DNA of 22,023 nt from Dokdonella_A sp937902695 (GCA_048498135.1 JBEHYO010000059.1:1-22023); one strand, 5' to 3'. Counted from the first letter of the stretch, positions 1 to 6,999 are shown. The notes: generated by a model from the sequence alone, not told the origin. A program made the numbers and translations.

Positions 1-113
1 TAGACTGTGCGCAGCGAGACCGACCTTGTTTCGGCGAGCCGGCGCGCCGCCAGTGCCGTGCGGCGTCCGCGCAGCGCATGGATGATGAGGAACAGGCGGT
101 CGGCCCGACGCAT
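1..113 (-). CDS. YafY-type HTH/WYL-domain transcriptional regulator (N-terminal fragment)
   Basis: Only the first 37 codons are in the window; the gene continues past base 1. The N-terminus reads MRRADRLFLIIHALRGRR, then a helix-turn-helix with ALAARRLAETRSVSLRTV. This is the typical opening of YafY/DeoR-like regulators, which carry a winged HTH and a C-terminal WYL ligand-sensing domain; the WYL part itself cannot be seen here. The start is the ATG at 113. An ATG at 121 is in another frame, and only a weak GGGCGG precedes the chosen start. It is oriented with the PfpI gene at 376-990, and such regulators often sit beside small detoxification or PfpI genes, so control of that neighbour is a reasonable inference. 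Confidence 0.7.
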   Translation of the reverse strand, partial: MRRADRLFLIIHALRGRRTALAARRLAETRSVSLRTV

Positions 114-177
114 CCGCCCATGATCGCAGCCTCGCCGCGTCGCGGCAAAGGCGCGGCGCTCGCACGCATCTCGCGCG

Positions 178-360
178 TCAGGCTGTCCGCCAGCGCGCAG
201 CCGGCGTGCGCCGCACGATCCGCAGCCGACGATCGCGCAGCCGCGCACGTGGCGCGCGCGGCGCATCGGCCGGGCCACGCGAGGCGGCCGGACCGTCGAT
301 CAGGTGAAAGCGCGCCACCAGCGGCGCATAGGCGATCACGAGCAGCTCCATCAGTTTCAT
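178..360 (-). CDS. Possible small protein or gene remnant downstream of the PfpI gene
   Basis: A 60-aa frame starts at the ATG at 360, with a perfect GGAGG (minus strand, 366-370) five bases upstream and only 15 bases after the PfpI stop, so translational coupling is plausible. The first 22 residues (MKLMELLVIAYAPLVARFHL and on) look protein-like and hydrophobic. After that the frame becomes a monotonous Arg/Ala/Pro run, as expected of out-of-frame GC-rich DNA. It may be a genuine short peptide, or the 5' end of a gene that decayed or was frameshifted near base 290. I recognise no family. Confidence 0.3.
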   Translation of the reverse strand: MKLMELLVIAYAPLVARFHLIDGPAASRGPADAPRAPRARLRDRRLRIVRRTPAARWRTA

Positions 361-375
361 CGCATCCTCCATGGG

Positions 376-990
376 TCATGCCATCGCTTCATCCGGCGCC
401 GCGACGAACCACGGCGGCGGAATGGCGTGCTTGAAGAGGCGATACCACGCCTCGGTGTCGCGCTCGTCGTAGAGGGCGAGCGCCCGGATCACTTCGCGCG
501 CGAACTCGATGCCGCTGACACCGCCCGCGGTGATGACGCCGTCGTCGGTCAGCGCGAGCGCATCGGCGTCGTAGTGCGCGCCGCCGGCGTAGTCGGGCAC
601 GTAGGTTTCGATGTGCCCGGCGTAGTTGCCGGTATGGCGGCGCGTATCGACGAGTCCTGCGTAGGCGAGCGCCAGCACGCCGCTGCAGAGCGCGCCGATC
701 GTCGTGCCGTCCGCGTGGAGGCGCCGCAGCGTCGCGCTGACGGGATCGATCTCGCCGCGCTCCCACGCCGTGCCGCCGGGCAGGATCAGCAGGAGCGCGC
801 GGTCGGCGTCGATCTCGTCGAGCGCGAGATCGGGCAGCACCGTGAGCCCGCCCATCGACTGCACGGGCCGGCGGTCGAGCGCGACCGTGCGCACGCGGAA
901 ATCGCCCGGGCGGCGGATTTCGCAGAGCGCGAGCGCAGCCTCCCAATCGGCGTAGCCGTCGAAGACGAAGAAATAAACGATGTTTCGCAT
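376..990 (-). CDS. DJ-1/PfpI family protein (class I glutamine amidotransferase-like fold)
   Basis: The protein has 204 aa. The start is the ATG at 990 because GGAGG (minus strand, 996-1000) lies five bases upstream; an in-frame ATG at 1002 has no such site. The fold signature is complete: N-terminal strand plus acidic residue (FVFDGYADWEAALAL, E17), the LILPGG loop (68-73), the nucleophile elbow TIGALCSGVLALA with Cys102, and a following LVDTRRHTGN segment giving a candidate His119. Members of this superfamily act as glyoxalases/deglycases, chaperones, amidases or isonitrile hydratases, and the sequence does not say which. The close paralogue group is usually annotated as type 1 glutamine amidotransferase, but no synthetase partner is present, so a stress or repair role is likelier. 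Confidence 0.88.
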   Translation of the reverse strand: MRNIVYFFVFDGYADWEAALALCEIRRPGDFRVRTVALDRRPVQSMGGLTVLPDLALDEIDADRALLLILPGGTAWERGEIDPVSATLRRLHADGTTIGALCSGVLALAYAGLVDTRRHTGNYAGHIETYVPDYAGGAHYDADALALTDDGVITAGGVSGIEFAREVIRALALYDERDTEAWYRLFKHAIPPPWFVAAPDEAMA

Positions 991-1316
991 GGCAACCTCC
1001 ATCGATGCACGCGCTGCGTCGTCGGGGCGACCGGCGCCGCGTGCGAAATCCAGGTGGGTTCAGAGGTCAGTACGGGATCGGCCGCAACGCCTGCCCCCCG
1101 CGGACGCGCGACCTCGCATTTCGTTGGTGCCGGTTTCGCCGCTCTTCAAGGGACGGTGCTCGAGGATGACGTCCGCCGATGACCGCCCTGGACATGGCCG
1201 CTACTTTGCGCACCCCCTGCTGCCAGCGCATTGTCAGCAGCGTGGTGCCGCCTTGCGCGGCGGTCCGTCCGGGGCGGGCTGGCGCGTGCCGGATCGAGCC
1301 GCGACAATGCGCCGGC
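991..1316. other. Intergenic region between PfpI and 2OG-oxygenase genes
   Basis: This 326-base divergent gap holds no convincing gene: frames crossing it are Arg/Ala/Pro-rich extensions or shadows of the flanking genes. A GACAAT -10-like hexamer at 1303-1308 lies directly before the oxygenase start. No -35 at normal spacing and no clear promoter for the PfpI gene were found by eye. Confidence 0.5.
1303..1308 (+). promoter_or_regulatory. Candidate -10 box for the 2OG-oxygenase gene
   Basis: GACAAT lies eight bases before the ATG at 1317, placing a start of transcription at or next to the start codon. No -35 match at 16-18 bases was found, and no ribosome-binding site exists, so this is a leaderless-transcript candidate only. 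Confidence 0.3.
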
Positions 1317-2033
1317 ATGGGAAATCCGGATTTCATCGAGGTGTACGACGATGCGATCGACGCGCCTGCCTGCGCCGACCTCATCGCGCGCTTCGAGGCA
1401 AGCGGCAAGCTCTCGCGCGGCGCGACCGGCGGCGGCGTCAACACCGCGCTCAAGGACAGCTGGGACATCTGCATCAGCGCACACGAGGAGTGGCGCGACG
1501 CCGAAGGGGCGTTGAATCGCGCGATGCTGCGCGGGCTCGTCGCCTACATCCGCCGGCATGCCTACCTGGCGATCGCGCCGATGCAGCTCAGCCGGAAAGA
1601 TCCCGCGTCCGGCACGCTCGTGCCGCTCGACGCCGACACCGTCGCGACGATGCCCGACGCCGAGCTGCAGGCGCTGATCATGAAGGTGTTCCGGCCCGGC
1701 AAGATCAACCTGCAGCGCTATTTCGCCGACCGGGGCGGCTACCCGTACTGGCACAGCGAGCTGTTTCCGAAGCAGGGCGACGAGGACACGCTGCACCGCG
1801 TGCTGCTCTGGTCGATCTACTTGAACGACGGATTCGGCGAAGGCGAAACCGAGTTCCTCTACCAGCGCCGCAAGATCGTGCCGCGCACGGGATCGCTCCT
1901 GATCGCGCCGGCCGGCTTCACGCACACGCATCGCGGCAACCGGCCCAGGGGCGGCAACAAGTACATCGCGACATCATGGGTGCTGTTCGAGCGCGCCGAG
2001 CGGCTCTACGCGGTGCGCCCGCCTGCCGGGTAA
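1317..2033 (+). CDS. 2-oxoglutarate/Fe(II)-dependent dioxygenase family protein
   Basis: A 238-aa protein of the prolyl-4-hydroxylase-like double-stranded beta-helix type. The iron ligands appear as WHSE (His146, Glu148; the family has HxD/E) and a distal His205, with Lys215 ten residues later at the usual place of the 2-oxoglutarate carboxylate-binding Lys/Arg. Core strands are visible as RVLLWSIYLNDGFGEGETEF and GSLLIAPAGFTHTH. The start is placed at the ATG at 1317 (MGNPDFIEVYDDAI), because the 46 upstream in-frame residues do not look like protein. There is no Shine-Dalgarno site, but a GACAAT box ends nine bases upstream, so the message may be leaderless. The enzyme would be cytoplasmic and couple 2OG decarboxylation to an oxidation; the substrate is unknown. 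The gene is followed at 97 bases by a small membrane protein. Confidence 0.88.
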   Translation: MGNPDFIEVYDDAIDAPACADLIARFEASGKLSRGATGGGVNTALKDSWDICISAHEEWRDAEGALNRAMLRGLVAYIRRHAYLAIAPMQLSRKDPASGTLVPLDADTVATMPDAELQALIMKVFRPGKINLQRYFADRGGYPYWHSELFPKQGDEDTLHRVLLWSIYLNDGFGEGETEFLYQRRKIVPRTGSLLIAPAGFTHTHRGNRPRGGNKYIATSWVLFERAERLYAVRPPAG

Positions 2034-2068
2034 GCGGCGGGCGCGCTTTGCGCATCCGCACGGAGTCT

Positions 2069-2081
2069 GTTCAGGTTGAAC
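2069..2081. promoter_or_regulatory. Short inverted repeat upstream of small membrane protein gene
   Basis: GTTCA-GGT-TGAAC is a perfect 5-bp inverted repeat in the 97-base gap before the gene at 2131. Its position would suit an operator, but it is short and may be chance. Confidence 0.25.
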
Positions 2082-2130
2082 CGGCAAACTCAGCTGCCGA
2101 CCATTTCGCGTCGGATGAGGAGGGTCTTCC

Positions 2131-2346
2131 ATGCGCACCGGATTCATCATCGCCGGCATCATCATCGCCGCGCTCGGCATCGCGGGCTGGATGGGCAAGC
2201 TCAATTTCAGTCACGACAAGGAAGTGCTGAAGGTCGGCGATCTTTCCGCCAAGGTGCAGGAAGAGAAGACCGTGCCGCAGTGGCTCGGCGGCATCGCCGT
2301 GCTCGTCGGCGCGGGTCTCGTCGTGGTCGGCGCGATGCGCCGGTAA
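2131..2346 (+). CDS. Small two-helix inner-membrane protein
   Basis: The 71-aa protein has a hydrophobic helix at about 4-20 (FIIAGIIIAALGIAGW), a polar middle (KLNFSHDKEVLKVGDLSAKVQEEKT) and a second helix at about 50-68. A strong GAGGAGGG ribosome-binding site (2117-2124) lies seven bases before the ATG. The layout (TM, short polar segment with a Lys/Glu-rich strand, TM) resembles a widespread class of uncharacterised short membrane proteins. The middle loop probably lies on one side of the membrane with both termini on the other. No function is known to me. It is co-directional with the oxygenase and converges on the peptidase gene, whose stop is two bases away. Confidence 0.82.
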   Translation: MRTGFIIAGIIIAALGIAGWMGKLNFSHDKEVLKVGDLSAKVQEEKTVPQWLGGIAVLVGAGLVVVGAMRR

Positions 2347-2348
2347 GG

Positions 2349-3788
2349 CTAGCGCTGCGCGGGCGGAAGCGTCGGCGGCGACATGATCGCGACGCGCACG
2401 GCCGCGTCGGGTGCCGTGTCGTCGAAGGCGAGCGTGTCGCCGGCGCGGCGGAGCCCGAGCCGCGCGTAGAGCGGCTTTAGGTCGGGAAAATCGCGCCGTT
2501 TCGCGTAGGCGTCGAAGTGCCTGCGAAACACCTCGGTGCCCATCAGCGCATCGAGCTTCGCGACGAACTCGGCCGGCTGCCAGGCGCGGTAGCTCGGCAG
2601 GCAGCAGTCGTCGAAGCGGTGCAGCGCCTCGTCGATGTCGAGCTTGTTGCCGCTCGTTCGGCGAAGCTCGGCATCGACTTCGAGCCAGTACGCCGTGCCG
2701 GACCAGTAGATGCGCATGAAGTTCGGCCGTCGACCCGATTCGCCGAGCGGCATGTCGTTGCCGCGCCGGGTCGCGCCGCGCCCGCGCGCGAAGCCGTCGT
2801 CGATCTGCTCCCACGCCTCGGCCTGCGTCAAGAGGCCGGCGCGTGCGCGCAGGACGTTCTGGTAATACGTCGCGAGCCCTTCGGCGAGCCAGCTCCCTTC
2901 GTCGTCGAGATACGGGTGGAAGAGATGCGAGAGCTCGTGCACGGCGACCCAGTCGCGGTCGAACGCCTTCGGCGTCTTGTCGGGATCGACGAAGAGCGTC
3001 AGCGCGTGGCCTTGTCCGCGCGAGGACTGGCCGAAGCCGACGGGTTCGTTGTGGGTATCGCGATCGGGCACGATCAGGACCTGCACGTCGTCGAGCGGCA
3101 GCTTGCCGTATGCCGAGAGCGTCGCCCGGCTGACGTGCGAGAGCCACGCCTCGAGCATCGCGCGCTGTGGTGCGTCGGCGCCGTCGAGGATCGAGAGGCG
3201 CAGCGTGCCGCCGCGCAGCGCGATGTCCTTCGACCCGAACCGGCCGATCGCGACGCGCGCCAGCCAGTCTTTCGGCGTCGGCGGCATGCTGAAGCGCGTC
3301 GCGCCGTTCCCCGCGGCGGCCGGATGCCACGGGGCCGAGATCGCGTAGCCTGCCGGCAGCTTGACATCGACCTCGGCAGGCGCGCGGCGATCGGCATCGT
3401 CCGTGCGAAGCAGCCAGACATCGGGATCGACGACGATCGCGCCGCCGTGCCGGGCGCCGAGCCCGCGATCGCCCGCGTCGACGATGCGGCCGAGCGCGGC
3501 TCGATACGAGAGACATTCGCCGGCGTGCCAGCCGTTCGCGGCCCAGACGCCGTGCTCGCGCACGGGCGCGGGACCGCTCGTGCGCGCGAGGCCCTCGATG
3601 AAGCCCGCCGCCGCGCGATCGGCCGTAAAGCGCACCGAATCGTCCGCGTACGGAAGACAGAGTCGCACGGCCATCGTTTCGGCGGCGGCGTCATAGCGCA
3701 GCGTGTAGTGCGCCGGCGCATCGTCCGCGGCGACGGCGGAGCCGGCCGCGAGAGCAAGCACGAACGCGGCGATCGGGCGGCCTGGCAT
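2349..3788 (-). CDS. Exported HEXXH zinc metallopeptidase (gluzincin, M1/M61-like)
   Basis: A 479-aa protein starting at the ATG at 3788, which gives a clear signal peptide (MPGRPIAAFVLALAAGSAVA, cut near AVA-AD). Residues before this ATG in the same frame are Arg/Gly/Pro-rich and rejected. The N-terminal half is beta-rich and resembles the amino-terminal domains of M61-type peptidases. The catalytic core is HELSH at 284-288 (zinc ligands His284 and His288, catalytic Glu285), followed by GSWLAEGLATYYQ with Glu303 as third zinc ligand. The spacing between HEXXH and that Glu is 14 residues, shorter than the 18 usual in family M1, so it is a divergent gluzincin. It should act in the periplasm or outside the cell; its substrate is unknown. 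It converges with the small membrane protein gene, leaving no room for a separate terminator. Confidence 0.85.
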   Translation of the reverse strand: MPGRPIAAFVLALAAGSAVAADDAPAHYTLRYDAAAETMAVRLCLPYADDSVRFTADRAAAGFIEGLARTSGPAPVREHGVWAANGWHAGECLSYRAALGRIVDAGDRGLGARHGGAIVVDPDVWLLRTDDADRRAPAEVDVKLPAGYAISAPWHPAAAGNGATRFSMPPTPKDWLARVAIGRFGSKDIALRGGTLRLSILDGADAPQRAMLEAWLSHVSRATLSAYGKLPLDDVQVLIVPDRDTHNEPVGFGQSSRGQGHALTLFVDPDKTPKAFDRDWVAVHELSHLFHPYLDDEGSWLAEGLATYYQNVLRARAGLLTQAEAWEQIDDGFARGRGATRRGNDMPLGESGRRPNFMRIYWSGTAYWLEVDAELRRTSGNKLDIDEALHRFDDCCLPSYRAWQPAEFVAKLDALMGTEVFRRHFDAYAKRRDFPDLKPLYARLGLRRAGDTLAFDDTAPDAAVRVAIMSPPTLPPAQR

Positions 3789-3964
3789 GCCCACTATGAT
3801 GCGCGAACGCCCGCCGATGTTCCCGCGCGCGCGCCCGGGCGTGCCTCGCGCGGGTCCGGGAGCGCCGCGGCGCTTCACTGCTCGGCGATGAAATATCGCG
3901 CTCATGCCCGCACGTCGATGGCGACGTTCGCGCGATCCGGCAAGGCCGCCGTTAAACTTCGATC
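3789..3964. promoter_or_regulatory. Divergent promoter region of peptidase and uvrD genes
   Basis: This 176-base gap separates two divergent starts. Toward uvrD there is TAAACT at 3953-3958, six bases before the ATG at 3965, with no Shine-Dalgarno sequence in between, which suggests a leaderless uvrD transcript. No good -35 was seen, and I could not place a promoter for the peptidase gene. Confidence 0.35.
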
Positions 3965-6289
3965 ATGGATGTCTCGCATCTCCTCGATGGATTGAATGCC
4001 GCGCAGCGCGAAGCGGTGACCGCGCCCGCGGGCCACTACCTCGTGCTCGCCGGCGCCGGTTCCGGCAAGACGCGCGTGCTGACCCACCGGATCGGCTGGC
4101 TGCTCGAAGTCGAGCACGTCTCGCCGTGGTCGGTGCTGGCCGTGACGTTCACGAACAAGGCCGCCGGCGAGATGCGCGCGCGGACCGAAGCGCTGATCGC
4201 GAACGACGTGCGCGGCCTCACCGTCGGCACGTTCCACGGCATCGCGCACCGCCTGCTGCGCCGGCACTGGCGCGAGGCGCGGCTGCCCGAGACGTTCCAG
4301 ATCCTCGACGCCGACGACCAGCAGCGGCTCGTCAAGCGCACGATCCAGGGCATGGGCCTCGACGAGGCGCGCTTTCCGCCGCGGCAGGCGGCCTGGTTCA
4401 TCAACGGCGCGAAGGACGAAGGCAAGCGGCCCGATGCGCTGCATGCGGGCTACAACCCGGTCAACGCGACGCTGATCGACATCTACCGCGCCTACGAGGC
4501 CCAGTGCCAGCGCGCGGGCCTCGTCGATTTCGCCGAGCTGCTGCTTCGCGCGCATGAGCTCTGGCTGCAGAACGATGCGCTGCTGCAACACTACCGCGAG
4601 CGCTTCCGCCACCTCCTCATCGACGAGTTCCAGGATACGAACACGCTGCAATATGCCTGGATCCGCGTGCTCGCCGGATCGACCGGCAAGGTGTTCGTCG
4701 TCGGCGACGACGACCAGGCGATCTATGGCTGGCGCGGCGCGCGCGTCGAGAACGTGCACGATTTCCTGCGCGATTTTCCGAGCGCGAATACGATCCGGCT
4801 CGAGCAGAACTACCGCTCGACGGGCAACATCCTCGCCGCCGCCAATGCGGTCATCGCGCACAACCCCGACCGGCTCGGCAAGGAGCTCTGGACCAGCGGC
4901 GCGGCCGGCACGCCGATCGAGGTCTACGCCGCGTACAACGAGCAGGACGAGGCGCGCTACGTGATCGATCGCATCCGCGAGTACGTGGCGGCCGACCGGA
5001 AGGGAAGCGAGGTCGCGATCCTCTACCGCTCGAACGCGCAGTCGCGCAACTTCGAAGAGCAGCTGATCCAGCATGACATCGCGTACCGCGTGTACGGCGG
5101 CCTGCGCTTCTTCGATCGCGCCGAGATCAAGGATGCGCTCGCGTACCTGCGGCTCGTCGCGAACCGGCACGACGACGCCGCGTTCGAGCGCGCAGTGAAC
5201 ACGCCGCCGCGCGGCATCGGCGAGCGGACGATCGATTCGCTCCGGCAGCGCGCGCGGCGCGACGAGGCTTCGCTATGGGAAGCCTCGCTCGCGGAACTCG
5301 CGACCGATGCGCTCGCCGGGCGCGCAAAGAATGCGCTGCGTGCTTTCCTGCAATTGATCGACAACCTGTCGCAGGATTGCCTCCTCCCTTCCCGTCGTCC
5401 GCGCGAAAGCGGGGACCCAGTGCCATTGTCGCTGCTGGCGGAAGAGCAGGAGGCGCCAGGTTCCCGCTTTCGCGGGAACTACGAAAGTGGTCGCGTCGTC
5501 GATGCGATTGTCCAAGCGCCGGACGCCGACGAGCCGCTGCCGCTCGCCGAGCAGATCGAGCACGCGATCGCGCGCTCGGGCCTGCGCGACTTCTACGAAA
5601 AAGACAGCCGCGGCAGCGCCGAATCGCGCGTCGAGAACCTCGACGAGCTCGTCAACGTCGCGAGCCGGTTCAGCCGCACGGCCGATGACCTCGACGCGGG
5701 GCTGTCCGAGCTTGCCGCGTTCCTCGCGCACGCGGCGCTCGAAGCCGGCGAAGGGCAGGGCGAATCGTGGGAAGACTGCGTGCAGCTGATGACGCTGCAT
5801 TCGGCGAAGGGGCTCGAGTTTCCGCTGGTGTTCCTCGTCGGCCTCGAAGACGGTCTTTTTCCGAGCCAGAAGTCGACCGAGGAGCCCGGCCGGCTCGAAG
5901 AGGAACGCCGCCTCGCCTACGTCGGCATCACGCGCGCACGCACGCGGCTCGTGCTGACGTATGCCGAGTCGCGCCGCCTGCACGGGCAGGAGATGTACTC
6001 GCGTCCGTCGCGGTTCCTGCGCGAGATCCCGACCGAGCTCCTGCACGAGGTGCGCCCGCGCGTGCAGGTCAGCCGGCCGGTCTATGGGAGCAGCGAACGG
6101 GCCGGCTCGGCCCCCCTCGAGACCGCGCCGCCGCTCAAGCTCGGCCAGCGCGTGCGCCACGCGTCGTTCGGCGAAGGCGTCGTCGTCGACTACGAAGGCA
6201 CCGGCGCGCACACGCGCGTGCAGATCAACTTCGAAAACGCGGGCTCGAAGTGGCTCGTGCTCTCCTACGCGAACCTGACGCTGCTCTGA
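3965..6289 (+). CDS. uvrD: ATP-dependent DNA helicase UvrD/Rep family (helicase II)
   Basis: The 774-aa superfamily 1A helicase unwinds DNA 3'-5' in nucleotide excision repair and mismatch repair. Visible motifs are the Q-motif region LNAAQREAV, Walker A GAGSGKT (30-36, Lys35), the AVTFTNKAAGEM motif, Walker B LLIDEFQDTN (Asp220, Glu221), GDDDQAIYGWRGA, QNYRST, LMTLHSAKGLEF and YVGITRAR. The C-terminal tail GQRVRHASFGEGVV matches that of UvrD rather than Rep or PcrA. The protein is about 54 residues longer than the 720-aa E. coli enzyme. The excess lies at about residues 472-524, where a palindromic repeat has been inserted in frame (5394-5482). All helicase motifs are intact on both sides, so the enzyme should be functional. 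There is no ribosome-binding site before the ATG. Confidence 0.96.
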   Translation: MDVSHLLDGLNAAQREAVTAPAGHYLVLAGAGSGKTRVLTHRIGWLLEVEHVSPWSVLAVTFTNKAAGEMRARTEALIANDVRGLTVGTFHGIAHRLLRRHWREARLPETFQILDADDQQRLVKRTIQGMGLDEARFPPRQAAWFINGAKDEGKRPDALHAGYNPVNATLIDIYRAYEAQCQRAGLVDFAELLLRAHELWLQNDALLQHYRERFRHLLIDEFQDTNTLQYAWIRVLAGSTGKVFVVGDDDQAIYGWRGARVENVHDFLRDFPSANTIRLEQNYRSTGNILAAANAVIAHNPDRLGKELWTSGAAGTPIEVYAAYNEQDEARYVIDRIREYVAADRKGSEVAILYRSNAQSRNFEEQLIQHDIAYRVYGGLRFFDRAEIKDALAYLRLVANRHDDAAFERAVNTPPRGIGERTIDSLRQRARRDEASLWEASLAELATDALAGRAKNALRAFLQLIDNLSQDCLLPSRRPRESGDPVPLSLLAEEQEAPGSRFRGNYESGRVVDAIVQAPDADEPLPLAEQIEHAIARSGLRDFYEKDSRGSAESRVENLDELVNVASRFSRTADDLDAGLSELAAFLAHAALEAGEGQGESWEDCVQLMTLHSAKGLEFPLVFLVGLEDGLFPSQKSTEEPGRLEEERRLAYVGITRARTRLVLTYAESRRLHGQEMYSRPSRFLREIPTELLHEVRPRVQVSRPVYGSSERAGSAPLETAPPLKLGQRVRHASFGEGVVVDYEGTGAHTRVQINFENAGSKWLVLSYANLTLL
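5394..5482. repeat. Dispersed palindromic element inserted in frame in uvrD
   Basis: The left arm 5394-5417 and right arm 5459-5482 are inverted copies matching at 20 of 24 positions around the core GCGAAAGCGGG, with about 41 bases between them. Read in the uvrD frame the ends give RRPRESGDP and GSRFRGN; on the other strand they give VPAKAGTW and WVPAFARTT. These are the translations I know from a common interspersed palindromic repeat of proteobacterial genomes. It is an open frame throughout, so it adds residues instead of truncating UvrD. The exact outer limits and any target duplication cannot be fixed without an uninterrupted homologue. Confidence 0.85.
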
Positions 6290-6306
6290 TCGCGCTCGCG
6301 CGGATC
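6288..6306 (+). terminator. Imperfect hairpin overlapping the uvrD stop codon
   Basis: GATC-GCGC-TC-GCGC-G-GATC forms an eight-pair stem with one bulged base, beginning inside the TGA of uvrD. There is no T-run after it, so it could mark an RNA 3' end or stabilise it but is not a classical intrinsic terminator. Confidence 0.35.
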
Positions 6307-6347
6307 CTGCATTTCGCATTCGGACGGAGACATTTGTACGCCGCGCT

Positions 6348-6365
6348 GCGTTTGCACACAAACGC
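6348..6365. promoter_or_regulatory. Perfect inverted repeat upstream of secreted-protein gene
   Basis: GCGTTTG-CACA-CAAACGC is a perfect 7-bp inverted repeat in a locally AT-richer gap (6290-6464) between uvrD and the small secreted protein. It lies 100 bases before that start. It could be an operator or the hairpin of a 3' end; no promoter with good spacing was found nearby. Confidence 0.35.
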
Positions 6366-6464
6366 ACATGTCCGCTTGTGGACGCGAAATCGTATATCCG
6401 TGGGTCGGCGCATTGCATGCACGCGCCGGCGATGCCAACCACAACGACTTCGAAAAGGATGCCA

Positions 6465-6845
6465 ATGAAGAACGTGCTCGTGTGTTGTCTGATCTTGATC
6501 GCCGCGTGTGCGGCGCGTGCGCAAGCGAGCGAATACGTTTGCGAGCTCAGTCTGATGCCGCCGGCGGTCGACGCCACGCGCGGCACTGCCGGCTACATCG
6601 CGATGTATACGTCCCAGCAACCGGGTTGCGTCGGCCAGACCGCGGTCTATTCGATCTGCTCGAAAGGCGCGACGAGCCATGTGTGCGGCGTCAACGCGCA
6701 GTACAGCGAAGCCGCGTTGATCGCCGTGTACGAGACATTGCGCAGCGCCGAGGCGTCCCAGCACGCCGTGGTGCCCTACTGGAACGCCTGCATCGCCGCC
6801 GGTGGCAGCTGCACCGGCGGCGTCCTGCTGTACCCGGACTTCTGA
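6465..6845 (+). CDS. Small secreted cysteine-rich protein of unknown function
   Basis: A 126-aa protein. The start at the ATG at 6465 is supported by AAGGA five bases upstream and gives an N-terminal signal (MKNVLVCCLILIAACAARAQA, likely cut after AQA). The stretch LIAAC at 11-15 also resembles a lipobox, so it might instead be a lipoprotein anchored at Cys15. The mature part has six Cys residues, enough for three disulfides in the periplasm or outside the cell, in contexts YVCE, PGCV, SICS, HVCG, NACI and GSCT. It ends in GGVLLYPDF. No family is recognised. The gene stands alone, with its own upstream gap and terminator-like hairpins behind it. Confidence 0.78.
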   Translation: MKNVLVCCLILIAACAARAQASEYVCELSLMPPAVDATRGTAGYIAMYTSQQPGCVGQTAVYSICSKGATSHVCGVNAQYSEAALIAVYETLRSAEASQHAVVPYWNACIAAGGSCTGGVLLYPDF

Positions 6846-6855
6846 CGCGCGCGCC

Positions 6856-6879
6856 CTGCGCGGGCTTCGGCCCGCGCAG
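6856..6879 (+). terminator. Perfect 10-bp hairpin with TTCG loop
   Basis: CTGCGCGGGC-TTCG-GCCCGCGCAG starts ten bases after the stop of the secreted-protein gene. A 10-bp GC stem capped by a UUCG tetraloop is extremely stable. No T-run follows directly, so it may act with the second hairpin at 6895-6931 or protect the mRNA 3' end. Confidence 0.6.
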
Positions 6880-6894
6880 TGGCCGCGTTGCGTA

Positions 6895-6931
6895 TCGGCC
6901 CACGCAGAGATGCGGCCGAGCGATCTTTTTT
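6895..6931 (+). terminator. Likely intrinsic terminator of the secreted-protein gene
   Basis: TCGGCC (6895-6900) pairs with GGCCGA (6914-6919). Inside, GCA-GAGA-TGC adds three pairs and a GNRA-type loop, with a 3-base bulge between. Six bases later comes TTTTTT (6926-6931). This is the only hairpin plus T-run behind a gene in this part of the window. Confidence 0.5.
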
Positions 6932-6938
6932 GCGTTTC

Positions 6939-6965
6939 CCCCGCTCCCGCAAGCGGGAGGGGGGA
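6939..6965. repeat. Dispersed palindromic repeat (CTCCCGC-type)
   Basis: CTCCCG-CAAG-CGGGAG, flanked by C-runs on the left and G-runs on the right, resembles the short intergenic palindromes of the form CCCTCTCCCGCTTGCGGGAG that are scattered through many proteobacterial genomes. It lies 41 bases beyond the kinase stop. On neither strand does a T-run follow the stem. Confidence 0.5.
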
Positions 6966-6999
6966 GTGCGGCGCGGTCGAGGAGTCGGGGCGCCGTGCG

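Noticed and set aside
980..2230. A 416-codon plus-strand frame overlapping the 2OG-oxygenase gene
   Set aside because: It is the wrong frame of the same strand; the oxygenase frame carries all catalytic residues and this one is Arg-rich and motif-free.
3902..5170. A 422-codon minus-strand open frame opposite uvrD
   Set aside because: It is the antisense of the highly conserved helicase domain and shows a biased Arg/Leu/Val/Asp composition with no domain.
6290..6464. tRNA, small RNA or promoter in the AT-richer gap after uvrD
   Set aside because: There is no cloverleaf, and TTGCAC (6352-6357) and TATATC (6393-6398) are 35 bases apart, too far for a promoter. Only the 7-bp inverted repeat was kept.
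5273..6586. A 437-codon minus-strand open frame across the end of uvrD
   Set aside because: It is a shadow frame; its only familiar parts (VPAKAGT, WVPAFARTT) come from translating the inserted palindromic repeat.
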